Assembly (NCBI GenBank): GCA_965230065.1
Contig: OZ245942.1
Span: 6,572,001-6,636,000 of the forward strand
Source of the DNA: G965230065 sp965230065
Lineage (GTDB): Bacteria; Bacteroidota; Bacteroidia; Cytophagales; Cyclobacteriaceae
Direction: 5' to 3'
DNA length: 64,000 bases
This document shows, in pieces, positions 9,156 to 18,821 of the stretch. Under the pieces are notes generated by a model. It had not been told where the DNA came from. It made no database searches and saw nothing but the letters and a program-made list of their open reading frames with translations. A program made the position numbers and the translations under genes. Position 1 is the first letter of the stretch. Each line of letters starts with the position of its first letter.

Positions 9156-12100
9156 TTACTTGAAGAGCTTTTTTAACTTATCCTTCACTTCTTCTTTGGT
9201 GCTGTCAGGAACGGCTTTTTCCAGTTCTTTTTTAGCTTCATCACTGAGTTTTTCTGCTTGTTTTCTGGCTTTTTCCTCAGCTTCTTTCTTCAGGCGTTCG
9301 GCTTCTTTCCTCGCCTTTTCTTCGGCTTCTTTCTTAAGCCGCTCAGCTTCAGCCTTAGCTTTGGCTTCGGCTTCTTCTTTTTGCTTGTCCAGCTCTTTTT
9401 TCAATTCTTCTTTTTCTGCTTCAATTTTCGCAGCAACGGCTTGCTTTGCCTGCCCGGTAGTGCTTTCGCCTGCTTCGGCCCCGGCCAAGGTTACTTTGGG
9501 ATCGTCATAGTTCCCCCCTACTTTCAGGTTTATCAATAAATTTGAAGAAACATTGCCATTGGCTCCGGTAAGTTTGGCAATGGCCTGGTTTACGGCTGAT
9601 CCTACGGCTCCGGCAGGCACGTTCATTTTCAGCAAATAATCAAGACTGCCATCAATGCCGTTACTACCAGCGATTACCGTTTTAATATTGCCAAAATTCA
9701 CATCAAAAGGCTCTACAAATACACGCCCGTCTTCTATTTCAAACTGCACCTCTGTATCTTTCAGAGTCATCTGGTCGGTATCGCTCAGTTTGGTGACGGA
9801 TGTAATGCCCGCAATGAGTTTTGATTCGGTAAGGGCGGCATCTGCAATTTCCAATATTCCATTTCCTGTTAGCGTATTCAGCACAGGTGACATGTCGGAT
9901 GCCAAAAGCCCTTTCAGGTTCATATCGGTAGAAAACTCACCTTCCATTTTTTCAGCGATGGGAGCTAGTTTTTGTACCGTATTAAATGCAGTGTATGCTT
10001 GTTTGAATTCCAGTCCGTCAATGCCAAAGTCAAAGTTAAAGGCCGGGGCACTCATATCGCGGGTATCGTAAGCACCATCCATAGCAAATGAGCCACCCAA
10101 CGAATTGAAATTAACTCCGTCCATCCTAACCACGCCATCGCGAACAATAATGTTACCCCGAAGATTTTGCAACGTAAGGTTATCGTACAACACTTCTGAA
10201 ATGCTGGAACGCAACACAAAGTCAATGTCTTTCGGTACTTCCACTACTTCCATGGGAACTTCACTGGCGGTATCAGCTTCGGCCACCGGGGCACTTTCTT
10301 CTTCTGTCATCCACTCATTGGCATCAAAGCGGCCCGATTTAAAGTTCAATTCACCACGGATGGTTTCGTTTTCTTTAAACAAATAAGAAATATAATTGGC
10401 AATGAAACCGTCCATGTGCAAGTCGCTGCTGCCTGCTGCACCATCAAAGTTGTTCAGTTCAATTTTATCAGGATTGAAAGTGGCATTGGCATCAGAGATC
10501 TTGAAACCTTGGGGAAAATCGGGAGCAGTGTAGCTAAAATTCTGCACGCTCACGGTTCCGCTGGTGGGCAGTTGCGCATACCGTTCTGCCTCAACATCCG
10601 ACATTTTTCCTTTGGTTTCAATATTCGCTCTGATTACTCCGGCCAGCGTCATGTCTTCCATTGGGTACACCTGGGTGAGTTTCTCGAGGTCTATACCACC
10701 TTTCATGTTCAAGTCCCAGGTGTAATCGTCCAGGTTTTGCAATACCAGGTCGGCGGTAAGTTCTTCCTCATCCAAAAGCATGTGGAAATCGTTTACTTCA
10801 ATCACCGTTTCGGCCATGTTTCCGGAAGTATTTTTTACCGAAGAAGCAAACCTGATTTGGTCCAAAGGCAAAGGATACTCTGCCGACTTTACGAACCCGT
10901 CTTGCAGGCGCATGTCCATGTCAATCGTAGGAATGCGGTTGGCAACACTGTCATACACACCATTGGCTTTCAAAGCAAGGTTAAAAATACCTTTCATTTC
11001 TGTGCCTTCCATAGGGAACATAGTGCTGAGCTCGCCCAGGTTAAGCCTGGCCGTTACTTCTGTATCTATTTTATATTCATCCAGCCCTTCCAGCAACAAC
11101 CGGGCATCAATGGGGTTGTTGCCAAAGTCCGCATGCATTTTCTTCAGGTTTACCACCGTATTGTCAATGTTGCCATCTTTGTTATCCACCAGTAAATCAA
11201 TGCTGATATTTTTTACCGCTGTGGGCAGGTCGGGATAATGGAACATGGCATTTTCTGTGTTCAACACCACATTGAAGGCGGGCATGGTTTCATCGTTGTA
11301 CGTTCCCTTTACAAACCCATGAAAGTCGAAATCTCCTTCCGTTTCAATGCCTTCGTATCCTTCCTGGTAAGTGGCTGGCACCAAAGAAAGCAAGCTTTTG
11401 AAGCTATTGTCTTTGGCTGCAAAGGTGATGTCCATATCAATATCTTCTGAAGGCATGGCCAGGAAGCCATCAAAGCCCAATGCAAAATCGTTCAGTTTCA
11501 CGGTATTTTCACTGAAAGTGAATTTGAAGTTCTCCAAATCCATGTTCATATCAATATCAGCGTCAAAGCTTTGGCCGGAAACATACGCTACCCCATCATA
11601 ACTCAGGATGGCACGTTCAATATTGGTTTCTGTTTTCATATCAAACACATCCAGGGTAAAATCGCCACTGCCGGTGTGGTTCATCTCATCCAGCTCCATG
11701 TAAAAAGGCAGGGTGCGGTCGTCATACACGATGCGGCCATCAGTAATCTTCCATTCATCTATACCAATAGAAACGTTTGAAGTAGTCGTATCTTCGGCAA
11801 CCGTTTCTTCCTCAGAAGGCTTGGCAATGTCGTAATTGGCTTTTCCATTTTCCAACACTTTCACATAAATGCGGGGCTGATCCAGGTGAATGCCTGAAAT
11901 GCGGGGCTGCTCATCAAAAATGACAGATTTCAGGTTTACAATCAGATCGAATGACTGAATATCGGCCAGGGTGTCACCGGCAAACTCTTCAACGCCCACT
12001 ACACCAAAGTCACCCATAGATACGGTTACGTTGGGAAAGTTTTTAAATAAAGTGAGGTCAAATTTCCCCGGATCGTAGTAAACTTCCGCATTCACGGAAT

Positions 12101-12218
12101 TGTCAATAGCCTTATCTACAGCGGCTAAAATATCATCTTTGAAAATAAGTGGCAGTGCAAAAGCGGCCCCCAAAAATATTACAAAGATGATTCCTATAAT
12201 AATGAATAGTTTTTTCAT
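9156..12218 (-). CDS. AsmA-like envelope protein
   Basis: A 1020-residue protein with one N-terminal membrane anchor (residues 4-25) and a long periplasmic beta-rich part of the AsmA/TamB-related type: the start KFDLTLFKNFPNVTVSMGDF and the late GNGILEIADAALTESKLIAGI block are typical of Bacteroidota AsmA proteins. Such repeating-beta-groove proteins carry phospholipids between membranes. The last 130 residues are an Ala/Glu/Lys-rich coiled coil in which the 15-residue unit AERLKKEAEEKARKE is almost exactly repeated, ending in LKKLFK. That TolA-like tail is unusual and may span periplasm or touch the cell wall. It stands alone, divergent from the MscS gene. Confidence 0.85.
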   Translation of the reverse strand: MKKLFIIIGIIFVIFLGAAFALPLIFKDDILAAVDKAIDNSVNAEVYYDPGKFDLTLFKNFPNVTVSMGDFGVVGVEEFAGDTLADIQSFDLIVNLKSVIFDEQPRISGIHLDQPRIYVKVLENGKANYDIAKPSEEETVAEDTTTSNVSIGIDEWKITDGRIVYDDRTLPFYMELDEMNHTGSGDFTLDVFDMKTETNIERAILSYDGVAYVSGQSFDADIDMNMDLENFKFTFSENTVKLNDFALGFDGFLAMPSEDIDMDITFAAKDNSFKSLLSLVPATYQEGYEGIETEGDFDFHGFVKGTYNDETMPAFNVVLNTENAMFHYPDLPTAVKNISIDLLVDNKDGNIDNTVVNLKKMHADFGNNPIDARLLLEGLDEYKIDTEVTARLNLGELSTMFPMEGTEMKGIFNLALKANGVYDSVANRIPTIDMDMRLQDGFVKSAEYPLPLDQIRFASSVKNTSGNMAETVIEVNDFHMLLDEEELTADLVLQNLDDYTWDLNMKGGIDLEKLTQVYPMEDMTLAGVIRANIETKGKMSDVEAERYAQLPTSGTVSVQNFSYTAPDFPQGFKISDANATFNPDKIELNNFDGAAGSSDLHMDGFIANYISYLFKENETIRGELNFKSGRFDANEWMTEEESAPVAEADTASEVPMEVVEVPKDIDFVLRSSISEVLYDNLTLQNLRGNIIVRDGVVRMDGVNFNSLGGSFAMDGAYDTRDMSAPAFNFDFGIDGLEFKQAYTAFNTVQKLAPIAEKMEGEFSTDMNLKGLLASDMSPVLNTLTGNGILEIADAALTESKLIAGITSVTKLSDTDQMTLKDTEVQFEIEDGRVFVEPFDVNFGNIKTVIAGSNGIDGSLDYLLKMNVPAGAVGSAVNQAIAKLTGANGNVSSNLLINLKVGGNYDDPKVTLAGAEAGESTTGQAKQAVAAKIEAEKEELKKELDKQKEEAEAKAKAEAERLKKEAEEKARKEAERLKKEAEEKARKQAEKLSDEAKKELEKAVPDSTKEEVKDKLKKLFK

Positions 12219-12455
12219 AACTCAAAAATTAAATGTTCGTCCAACGCGGTAAATATTATATTATACGTTTTTTTGGTTGAACTTTACAAAAATAAGCGAA
12301 TACCCGCCTATGTGTATGATAATTCGCAAAGGTTATGCCCATGTGTAAGAAATTCACACAAATACATAAGCGCTGAAAAATATTCTATCCTTATACAGGG
12401 AAATTACTTTTTTAAGTTGTTTATTTTGATCTTTGTCAGATGTAAATTATTGTAC

Positions 12456-13367
12456 ATGAATATGACAGAAAACGGACAACCATTACCCGAAAACCTCCAC
12501 AGAAAAGAAGTAAAGAAGCGCATATTTTTTATTTTAAAACTGGTACTTTTTGCTGTGCTGGTATACGTACGGCTAAATTATACCAATGCCATACAGGACA
12601 CACTCTATCTCTCTGTACGAATTGTTGATGCCATACTCTTTTATATAACCGCCCATTTGGCGATTTCCCTGAGCAGGATTGCTTTTGTTTATTTTTATAT
12701 CCGAAGCAAAAACCTAAAAAACGGACAGGATAACCTGATTTTGGCCATCAGCAGGCTGGCTACCCTGACTTCGGCAGGTGCCCTGATTGCCGCTATTTTT
12801 CTGGCATCTAATTTAGAGCTGACAGATTTTTTAACCGCTTTCAGTTTGGTGGCTGTAGCTACCGTACTAATTATCAAAGACTACGTTTCCAACATCATTA
12901 ACGGAATTTTACTCATGCTTTCTGAGCGGTTGGCCCTCAACGATTATGTAAAAATCGGAACCCATGAAGGAAAAGTGGTAAACATTACACTGGGTAGTGT
13001 TTACCTTATTACCGATAACGACCGGCTGATTTCTATCCCAAACAATACAGTATATGCTGCTGATGTAATTAACTACAGCAAGCGGGACACCGGGCTTGTA
13101 GAAATTGAATGGGAAACCAAGCCTGAAGTGTTGCAGCGTTTTGACGAACTGAAGGCATACCTCATTTCCATTTTACAGCCCTACGCTTCTTCTATTGCGA
13201 AAGAGAGTCATCAGCTAAAAGTAAAAAAGGTGCTGGCTGACAAAGCCACGCTTCGGTTTGAACTTTTATTACGGCATCCAAACCGTGAGCTGGAAAAGAA
13301 AATAAAGGAAGAAGTGCTGCAAAAAGCTGCCTCGTATTTGCACCCGGCCGATACCACCAATGTCTGA
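12456..13367 (+). CDS. MscS-family mechanosensitive channel
   Basis: A 303-residue channel starting at MNMTENGQPL (12456); the frame is open 61 codons further but that part is low-quality sequence with no membrane logic. Three to four helices lie at residues 25-145, the last being the pore helix (VATVLIIKDYVSNIINGILL). The beta domain follows (LNDYVKIGTHEGKVVNITLGSV, near residues 160-185) with the typical ISIPNNTVY motif, then a C-terminal alpha/beta cage domain. It would open under membrane tension and release solutes on hypo-osmotic shock. It differs from the second MscS in this window (32627-33535) and is not a recent copy. Confidence 0.88.
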   Translation: MNMTENGQPLPENLHRKEVKKRIFFILKLVLFAVLVYVRLNYTNAIQDTLYLSVRIVDAILFYITAHLAISLSRIAFVYFYIRSKNLKNGQDNLILAISRLATLTSAGALIAAIFLASNLELTDFLTAFSLVAVATVLIIKDYVSNIINGILLMLSERLALNDYVKIGTHEGKVVNITLGSVYLITDNDRLISIPNNTVYAADVINYSKRDTGLVEIEWETKPEVLQRFDELKAYLISILQPYASSIAKESHQLKVKKVLADKATLRFELLLRHPNRELEKKIKEEVLQKAASYLHPADTTNV

Positions 13368-13608
13368 TTTTTTTCGTGTTTTTTTTAGAATACTTTACCA
13401 ACTTCCGAAGAAAAATAACTCGTTTTTTGCTGTCTATTGTGAAAAGCCACACTTCGCCTGAAACTTCTCTATTCCTCTTTTATCCTTCCCGCTACAGACA
13501 AGAATGTCCTTATTTACTGCAGTTGATTCATACATAACAAAAACTTAACTTACAGGAAATAATTCCTTTGAGGAATGTCATTATCTTGCCGTTCAAACCA
13601 CAAACATC

Positions 13609-15480
13609 ATGAAAACACTGACTACTACCTGTTTTTTTCTAACCTTTTTGCTTTCTCAAAGTGCCTTGTTTGCACAAAATGACCCTGCCCGCATCATGGT
13701 AGAGCCCATATCTGGCCCTGCTCCCTGGTCAAGCCTGGAGGTGAATAACAGTCCTGAAACTTTTCAGTTTGCCATAGTAACTGACCGCACCGGAGGCTTG
13801 CGGCCGGGGATTTTCCCGAAAGGCATTCAAAAACTCAACCTGCTCCAACCCGAGTTTGTTATGAGTGTGGGTGACCTCATTGACGGCTACACCACCGATA
13901 TGACGGAAATTAACCGCCAATGGGACGAGTTCAACGGATTTATTGATGACCTCACAGTCCCTTTCTTTTATGTGCCCGGCAACCACGATTATACCAACGA
14001 AGTGCTGGCCGAAAAATGGGAATCATTGTTTGGAAAATCGTATTACCACTTTACTTATAAAGATGTGCTGTTTCTTTGCCTCAACAGCGAAGACAATGTG
14101 CGGGGCGCGGGCAAGGGCACGATTGACGATGAGCAATATACCTACATAGAGAAAACCCTGGCAGAAAATGCAGATGCCAAATGGACACTGGTATTTATGC
14201 ACCAGCCTTTATGGAACCAGCAGGACACCAAACGGTGGAAAGATGTGGAAACATTGCTTAACAATCGAAAACATACGGTATTTGTAGGCCATAATCACCG
14301 CTACGTGAAGTACGAACGAAACAACGGAAAATATTTCATCCTGGGCACTACCGGAGGAGGTAGCCGGTTGCGCGGCCCCCAGTTTGGTGAATTTGACCAC
14401 GTGGTTTGGGTTACCATGACCGACGACGGCCCTATCATGGCCAATCTTATGCTGGACGGCATTTGGAGTGAAGACGTGGTAACCGAAGAAATTTCTGAAT
14501 ACATGCGCCCATTGTTACAAAACAACGCAGTAACCATCGCTCCTTTGCAGGTAGAAGAAGAAAATTTCAGTCAACAAAAAACCGAGCTAAAACTAACCAA
14601 TGACACCAACGTGCCCATGCAGGTAGATTTGTCATTCAAAGCCAACCTAAACCTATTACCCAACTTTGTAGATAAACAAATCACTGTAAACCCCAATTCT
14701 GTAGAAATAATTGATTTAAATATCAAAGCACTTGACGACACACCGCTGGATGACCTCAGTCCGCTGAAGCTAGAGGGAAAAATAACTTATTTATCGGAAG
14801 GCCAGCCCGAAATTTCATTGCCTGTGCAATACAACATTTTGCCTGAAAAAGCAGAACAGATTGCCCCGGCCAAAGGCGCTATCAATATTGATGGTAACCT
14901 GGACGAATGGGCGCAATTACCTTTTGAAGTAGACGAAAAAAATATAGATGCCGATCCTTTTTCGCACAAAGGTTCTGCGGACGCTTCCCTTGCTTTTGAT
15001 GTAGCGTACGATAATGATTTCCTCTACATTGCCGCCCAGGTTACCGATGACGAAATTATTGTACATGAGGGGACGGTTCCCTACCAACAGGATGGCATCA
15101 ACATCATTTTAGATGCACGCCCCGAAAAAATAAGTGCTTTGCAAACGGGCGACAGATTATTCAGGGAAACCCTGTACATAGGACAAAGCCCCGTAAGTGA
15201 CGAAGAAAATGCTGGTTTATACCGGAAAGACCAGCTTCCTGAAGGTATCAGGGCCGTTTGTAAGAAAACCCCCGACGGATATGTCACTGAAGTTGCCATT
15301 CCGGTAAGTTACCTGAATAAAATGCAGGGTACGGACTGGCAAAATATCCGCCTGAACGTGGCCGTGAGCGATTATGACAAAGAAGGCAACCACCAAACCC
15401 AGATTTTTTGGAAGCCCGACTGGCGGGGTGATGACAATTATGTAGGCTCAGGCATGTTTCAAAAAGGTCAGAACTTGTAA
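13609..15480 (+). CDS. Exported metallophosphoesterase with CBM9-like domain
   Basis: A 623-residue protein with a signal peptide ending LFAQ. The calcineurin-like domain has VTDRTGG as first metal motif (Asp present, His of the usual DxH replaced), GDLID near residue 88, GNHD near 124, MHQP near 197 and GHNH near 227. A middle immunoglobulin-like stretch follows, and residues about 424-621 match the carbohydrate-binding family 9 type (INIDGNLDEWAQLPF, YDNDFLYIAAQVTDDEI). It probably cleaves a phosphoester in the periplasm or outside the cell, with the C-terminus binding a glycan. It has no T9SS tail. The substrate is unknown. Confidence 0.88.
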   Translation: MKTLTTTCFFLTFLLSQSALFAQNDPARIMVEPISGPAPWSSLEVNNSPETFQFAIVTDRTGGLRPGIFPKGIQKLNLLQPEFVMSVGDLIDGYTTDMTEINRQWDEFNGFIDDLTVPFFYVPGNHDYTNEVLAEKWESLFGKSYYHFTYKDVLFLCLNSEDNVRGAGKGTIDDEQYTYIEKTLAENADAKWTLVFMHQPLWNQQDTKRWKDVETLLNNRKHTVFVGHNHRYVKYERNNGKYFILGTTGGGSRLRGPQFGEFDHVVWVTMTDDGPIMANLMLDGIWSEDVVTEEISEYMRPLLQNNAVTIAPLQVEEENFSQQKTELKLTNDTNVPMQVDLSFKANLNLLPNFVDKQITVNPNSVEIIDLNIKALDDTPLDDLSPLKLEGKITYLSEGQPEISLPVQYNILPEKAEQIAPAKGAINIDGNLDEWAQLPFEVDEKNIDADPFSHKGSADASLAFDVAYDNDFLYIAAQVTDDEIIVHEGTVPYQQDGINIILDARPEKISALQTGDRLFRETLYIGQSPVSDEENAGLYRKDQLPEGIRAVCKKTPDGYVTEVAIPVSYLNKMQGTDWQNIRLNVAVSDYDKEGNHQTQIFWKPDWRGDDNYVGSGMFQKGQNL

Positions 15481-15560
15481 CTGAAGTACACGAAACCATG
15501 CCCCTTCCCGGAATGTAAATACTTTCTTAAACATTGCTAACTATTAACCTTAACACCAAC

Positions 15561-16004
15561 ATGACCAAGCTAAATCCATATTTAACATTTTTGGGCAATT
15601 GTGAAGAAGCCTTTAACTACTACAAATCTGTTTTTGGGGGCGATTTTTCGTATGTAGGAAGGTTTTCTGAAATGCCCCCGCAGGAAGGTGTTGAACTGAG
15701 TGAAGATGACAAAAACAAAATCATGCACATTTCTTTACCAATTAGCGAAGAAACCATATTGATGGGAAGCGATACCGGGGGCGAGTGGGCACCAAAGACC
15801 GTAATTGGTAATAACATTTCGCTTTCAATTACTGCTGAAAGTAAGGAAGATGCCGACCGCTTTTTCAACGGACTTTCTGAAGGTGGGAGAACAACCATGC
15901 CCATGGCTCAAACCTTTTGGGGCGATTATTTCGGAATGTGTACAGACCAGTACAATATCAATTGGATGATTAGTTATAATGAAAATGCTGCAAAAGAAGA
16001 GTAA
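15561..16004 (+). CDS. VOC-family protein (PhnB-like)
   Basis: A 147-residue protein of the vicinal-oxygen-chelate fold, PhnB/3-demethylubiquinone-methyltransferase-like class: it opens NPYLTFLGNCEEAFNYYKSVFGG, contains MHISLPISEETILMGSD, and ends with FWGDYFGMCTDQYNINWMIS, all typical. The start at 15561 (MTKLNPYL) is chosen over an ATG nine codons earlier. Members lack a single known activity; some bind metal, some have lost it. Its last coding bases are duplicated at 27190-27246, showing a second related copy existed. A clean terminator follows. Confidence 0.88.
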   Translation: MTKLNPYLTFLGNCEEAFNYYKSVFGGDFSYVGRFSEMPPQEGVELSEDDKNKIMHISLPISEETILMGSDTGGEWAPKTVIGNNISLSITAESKEDADRFFNGLSEGGRTTMPMAQTFWGDYFGMCTDQYNINWMISYNENAAKEE

Positions 16005-16041
16005 CTGCCAATAATAAGGCCGCTTAAAATGCTGATACTAA

Positions 16042-16066
16042 GGGCAGCCTAACAGGTTGCCCTTTT
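16042..16066 (+). terminator. Terminator after the VOC gene
   Basis: GGGCAGCC (16042-16049), loop TAACA, GGTTGCCC (16055-16062), then TTTT. Eight pairs with one G-T; a good intrinsic terminator. Confidence 0.8.
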
Positions 16067-16086
16067 CCCATCCTGATACCCTGACA

Positions 16087-16794
16087 TTATTTTTCTTCCC
16101 GTAAAATTTTCTTCAACGCTTCTTCAACCTGCGTAGCATTCAATCCGGTTGATACGTCCGGGTGATATAACAACCGGATTATATCCTCATCAATCTGTGC
16201 GTATTCCTGTGTGGTGGTCCATGCCAATTGAAAAATGCTCTCCTGGTACATAGGTGAATCTTTAGCCAAACCCAAAGACTGGGTAAGTTCTTCCCGCAGC
16301 AAGTGTTTTTGTTCGGCTATATTCGCCCTTTCTGTATCTACATACATATATCCTGTGTTAATTTCATTGGAAGCATTCCAGTTTACATGAAATAAACCAA
16401 AATTATTCTCTACCAGGTCAGCCTGGGAAGGGTAAATTGCCGCATAATCTTCTCCTTCACCAAAAAACACATAAAAATTAGATTGTGCCGAGTCACTCAC
16501 TCTTTCAACAGCAAAGCCATCAGTAGCCAAACTGTTGATTTCAGTTGTAATATCGTCCAATTCCGTAAGTAATTCACTGCCTGGGTTGCCGCCTACAAAA
16601 ACCTGCATGTTGCCGCCCCATTTCCGGGTAATTTCAGAGGCCCCGCCAAACTCAAAACCCAGGGCGATCTCTTTAAAATACGCAATTACATCCAAATCGT
16701 ATGCGCTCAGCCCCTCTTCCACTTTTTCGTCATCTTCTGAACAGGCTGCAATAAAAACAGTTACTATGATAATTAATAATCGTTTCAGGCCCAT
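16087..16794 (-). CDS. Lipoprotein, DUF2927-like putative metalloprotease fold
   Basis: A 235-residue protein with a lipoprotein signal (VFIAAC) followed by an acidic stretch. The segment HLLREELTQSLGLAKDS near residue 165 resembles the HxxxEE/Q pattern of DUF2927 proteins, which look like zincin-type proteases but lack a full HExxH. The flanking LFHVNWN and later AWTTTQEYAQIDEDIIRLLYHPDV fit the same family. No activity is proven. It is divergent from the PNPOx-family gene and has a good promoter overlapping that gene's start. Confidence 0.7.
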   Translation of the reverse strand: MGLKRLLIIIVTVFIAACSEDDEKVEEGLSAYDLDVIAYFKEIALGFEFGGASEITRKWGGNMQVFVGGNPGSELLTELDDITTEINSLATDGFAVERVSDSAQSNFYVFFGEGEDYAAIYPSQADLVENNFGLFHVNWNASNEINTGYMYVDTERANIAEQKHLLREELTQSLGLAKDSPMYQESIFQLAWTTTQEYAQIDEDIIRLLYHPDVSTGLNATQVEEALKKILREEK

Positions 16795-16833
16795 GACTCA
16801 TTTTTATTTAAAGTGATTATTTTTATAAAATGC

Positions 16834-16864
16834 CACAGATATAAATTATACATTGATGAACAAA
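16834..16864 (-). promoter_or_regulatory. Promoter of the DUF2927-like lipoprotein gene
   Basis: On the minus strand TTTG (16864-16861), 19 bases, then TATCTGTG (16841-16834), seven of eight to TAnnTTTG. The -33 box overlaps the first codons of the divergent PNPOx-family gene, so the two genes may interfere with each other's transcription. Confidence 0.55.
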
Positions 16865-17458
16865 CTAGCAACTCTGGACGAGATTTTGACGCATGTATGG
16901 GATACATTACAACGGGGTGCAGCTGACAACCAACATGCCTTTCATGCACCAGTATTCGCAACGGTAGCTGGTAAAAAACCCCAACTGCGCACTGTAATTT
17001 TACGAAATACTGACCGTACGCAACGGAAGCTCTTTTGCTATACCGACATCAGGTCTGGTAAGGTAAAGGAACTGCAAAACAACCCATACGCTCAGTGGCT
17101 ATTTTATGATGCGAACCATCGGGAACAAATTCGTGCGCATTCCACTACGGTTATCCATCACAAGGATACCCTAACCCTGCAAAATTGGGATAAAATTCCA
17201 CCTCAGTCCCGGGGCAATTACCTTGGGACAATGCCACCGGGTATGCCCTCTTCCACCTACACTGCCAATTTATCGAATGATTTTCGTATTGAAGACCATC
17301 CATCACAAAAAATCACTGAAAAAGGGTATCAGAATTTTTGTGTATTGGAGAGCGAAGTATTGTCGCTTGAGTTTTTGGCATTACGGAAAAAAGGGCACAT
17401 CCGTGCAAAATTTGAATGGGAAAATGAACAATGGAAAGCTACCTGGCTGGCACCTTAG
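16853..17458 (+). CDS. Pyridoxamine 5'-phosphate oxidase-family protein
   Basis: A 201-residue FMN-binding split-barrel protein. PQLRTVILRNTDRTQRKLFCYTDIRSGKVKELQ is broken by the usual family pattern (substrate strand then TD-RS-K flavin phosphate contact), and the C-terminal LEFLALRKKGHIRAKFE matches the family's last strands. It differs from true PdxH in lacking the full C-terminal PNPOx dimerisation block, so a role as an FMN oxidoreductase or haem-degrading relative is as likely as vitamin B6 synthesis. The start at 16853 (ATGATGAAC) has a second ATG one codon later. No operon partner is evident. Confidence 0.82.
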   Translation: MMNKLATLDEILTHVWDTLQRGAADNQHAFHAPVFATVAGKKPQLRTVILRNTDRTQRKLFCYTDIRSGKVKELQNNPYAQWLFYDANHREQIRAHSTTVIHHKDTLTLQNWDKIPPQSRGNYLGTMPPGMPSSTYTANLSNDFRIEDHPSQKITEKGYQNFCVLESEVLSLEFLALRKKGHIRAKFEWENEQWKATWLAP

Positions 17459-17601
17459 TAAAAAAGGCCGGTTCTATGTCAATGAAGGATGTCCCAGATA
17501 TTTACAAAACCGATGGATAATTGAGGAGAAAAATAATTGTTGCCAAAAAACCATCTTTTTCTTAAATTGAATAGGAGAAATTCACCTCAAAAAACTCCGC
17601 C

Positions 17602-18090
17602 ATGAAGTCGCATCTCTTATTTGTACCGGCCTATTTCCTGTTTATTATTTTTCTTACGGGTTGTGACGATGAAGAAGAAAATGGCTTTTCTTTGGAGGGT
17701 ACGGATGTTTCAGTGGCTGAAATAGCTGGTAGCTGGACAGCCACCAAAGCATTCTTTGGAAAAAGTGGTGAGGGTCCTGTTATGGAAGTAGATGTGGTAG
17801 CCATAGGCGGCTCTCTCGATATGCAAATACAAACGGATGGAAAGTTTTCTGTAACCGTTGCCCTTCCGGGCGAAACACCCGAAACCAGTACCGGCAGGCT
17901 GGGATTTGACGAAGACCTCCTGGTCATCAGCTTTGATGAAGACCCCGACGAATTTGAATTCTTTGGAATTACCCACAACGAACCTAACCTGAACATAAGG
18001 GGAGGCATTGTTTACGAAGCGTATGATTTTGATGGAGACGGGAACAACGAAGACGCTGATATTGACTTTGAGTTGTTAAGAAATCCATGA
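17602..18090 (+). CDS. Small lipoprotein, lipocalin-like
   Basis: A 162-residue protein with a lipoprotein signal (FLTGC, Cys21) and an acidic DDEEEN tail after it. The motif IAGSWTATKAFFG followed by alternating strands and a C-terminal YDFDGDGNNEDADIDFELLR suggests the small lipocalin-like beta-barrel seen in many Bacteroidota lipoproteins, with a possible calcium-binding DGDGNNED loop. Function is unknown. Confidence 0.7.
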   Translation: MKSHLLFVPAYFLFIIFLTGCDDEEENGFSLEGTDVSVAEIAGSWTATKAFFGKSGEGPVMEVDVVAIGGSLDMQIQTDGKFSVTVALPGETPETSTGRLGFDEDLLVISFDEDPDEFEFFGITHNEPNLNIRGGIVYEAYDFDGDGNNEDADIDFELLRNP

Positions 18091-18204
18091 TTTCAAAACT
18101 ATGCTTAGGAAATTGAGAGTAAAGTACCTAAAATGTTTTTGAAAAAGGAAGTGATGCTCCAAAGCCATGACAATCGCAATTTCATTCACTAAACCCATAA
18201 AACC

Positions 18205-18594
18205 ATGACATTACAAGACACAATCGTAGCCTTAGAAAAAGAGGCCCTGGGCCAATGGAGCAACGGAAACCCTGCAGGATATTTCACCCACGGAGCAGAG
18301 AATATGGTCTATTTTGACGATATAGGCGCTCATGAAGGAATCTACGGCATACAAAATATCAGGCAATACGGAAAAAAATTGAATGAAATGATTCCGCCCC
18401 ACAAATATGAAATGGCAGGCACAAAGGTGCAGCAATTTGGTGATACTACAATTCTAAGCTACCAATATCATCCATTTACCCTTGATGGGCAGCCCCAAAC
18501 GAAATGGCGGACTTCTGTTGTGTATGCCTCTATGGAAGGCAAGTGGAAGATAGTACATGCGCACTGGGTTATGATGAAGAACGAAAACGATTGA
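18205..18594 (+). CDS. SnoaL-like (NTF2-fold) protein
   Basis: A 129-residue cytoplasmic protein of the nuclear-transport-factor-2 fold: an N-terminal helix (IVALEKEALGQWSNGNPAGY), then strands ending with WRTSVVYASMEGKWKIVHAHWV, the typical SnoaL/DUF4440 end. The fold covers polyketide cyclases, ketosteroid isomerases and many proteins of no known activity. It stands alone after the lipoprotein gene. Confidence 0.78.
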   Translation: MTLQDTIVALEKEALGQWSNGNPAGYFTHGAENMVYFDDIGAHEGIYGIQNIRQYGKKLNEMIPPHKYEMAGTKVQQFGDTTILSYQYHPFTLDGQPQTKWRTSVVYASMEGKWKIVHAHWVMMKNEND

Positions 18595-18754
18595 ATTGCC
18601 AATAGCCAATAATTGAGAAAGTATCAATTTGAAAATTATCTATTAGGGTTTGGGGTACCGCATTAAAAATGAGTACTTCAAACTTATCCTTATCCTTCTC
18701 ATTCACTTCTACTGCTAAGTGCAGACAATTTAGTTCTGTCGGATGGTCATCTTA

Positions 18755-18821
18755 AAACCCTCGATGTTTAGGCAATAATACAGCTTATTCAGCAAAAAAC
18801 GGCTAAAAACATCGAGGGTTT
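18755..18821. repeat. Long inverted repeat
   Basis: AAACCCTCGATGTTT (18755-18769) is the exact complement of AAACATCGAGGGTTT (18807-18821), with a 37-base centre. A 15-bp perfect stem this long in intergenic DNA suggests a folded RNA or a remnant of a mobile element end. Confidence 0.7.

Noticed and set aside
17476..17520. Short frame MSMKDVPDIYKTDG after the PNPOx-family gene
   Set aside because: Only 14 codons, no repeat elsewhere in the window and no sign of a longer parent gene.
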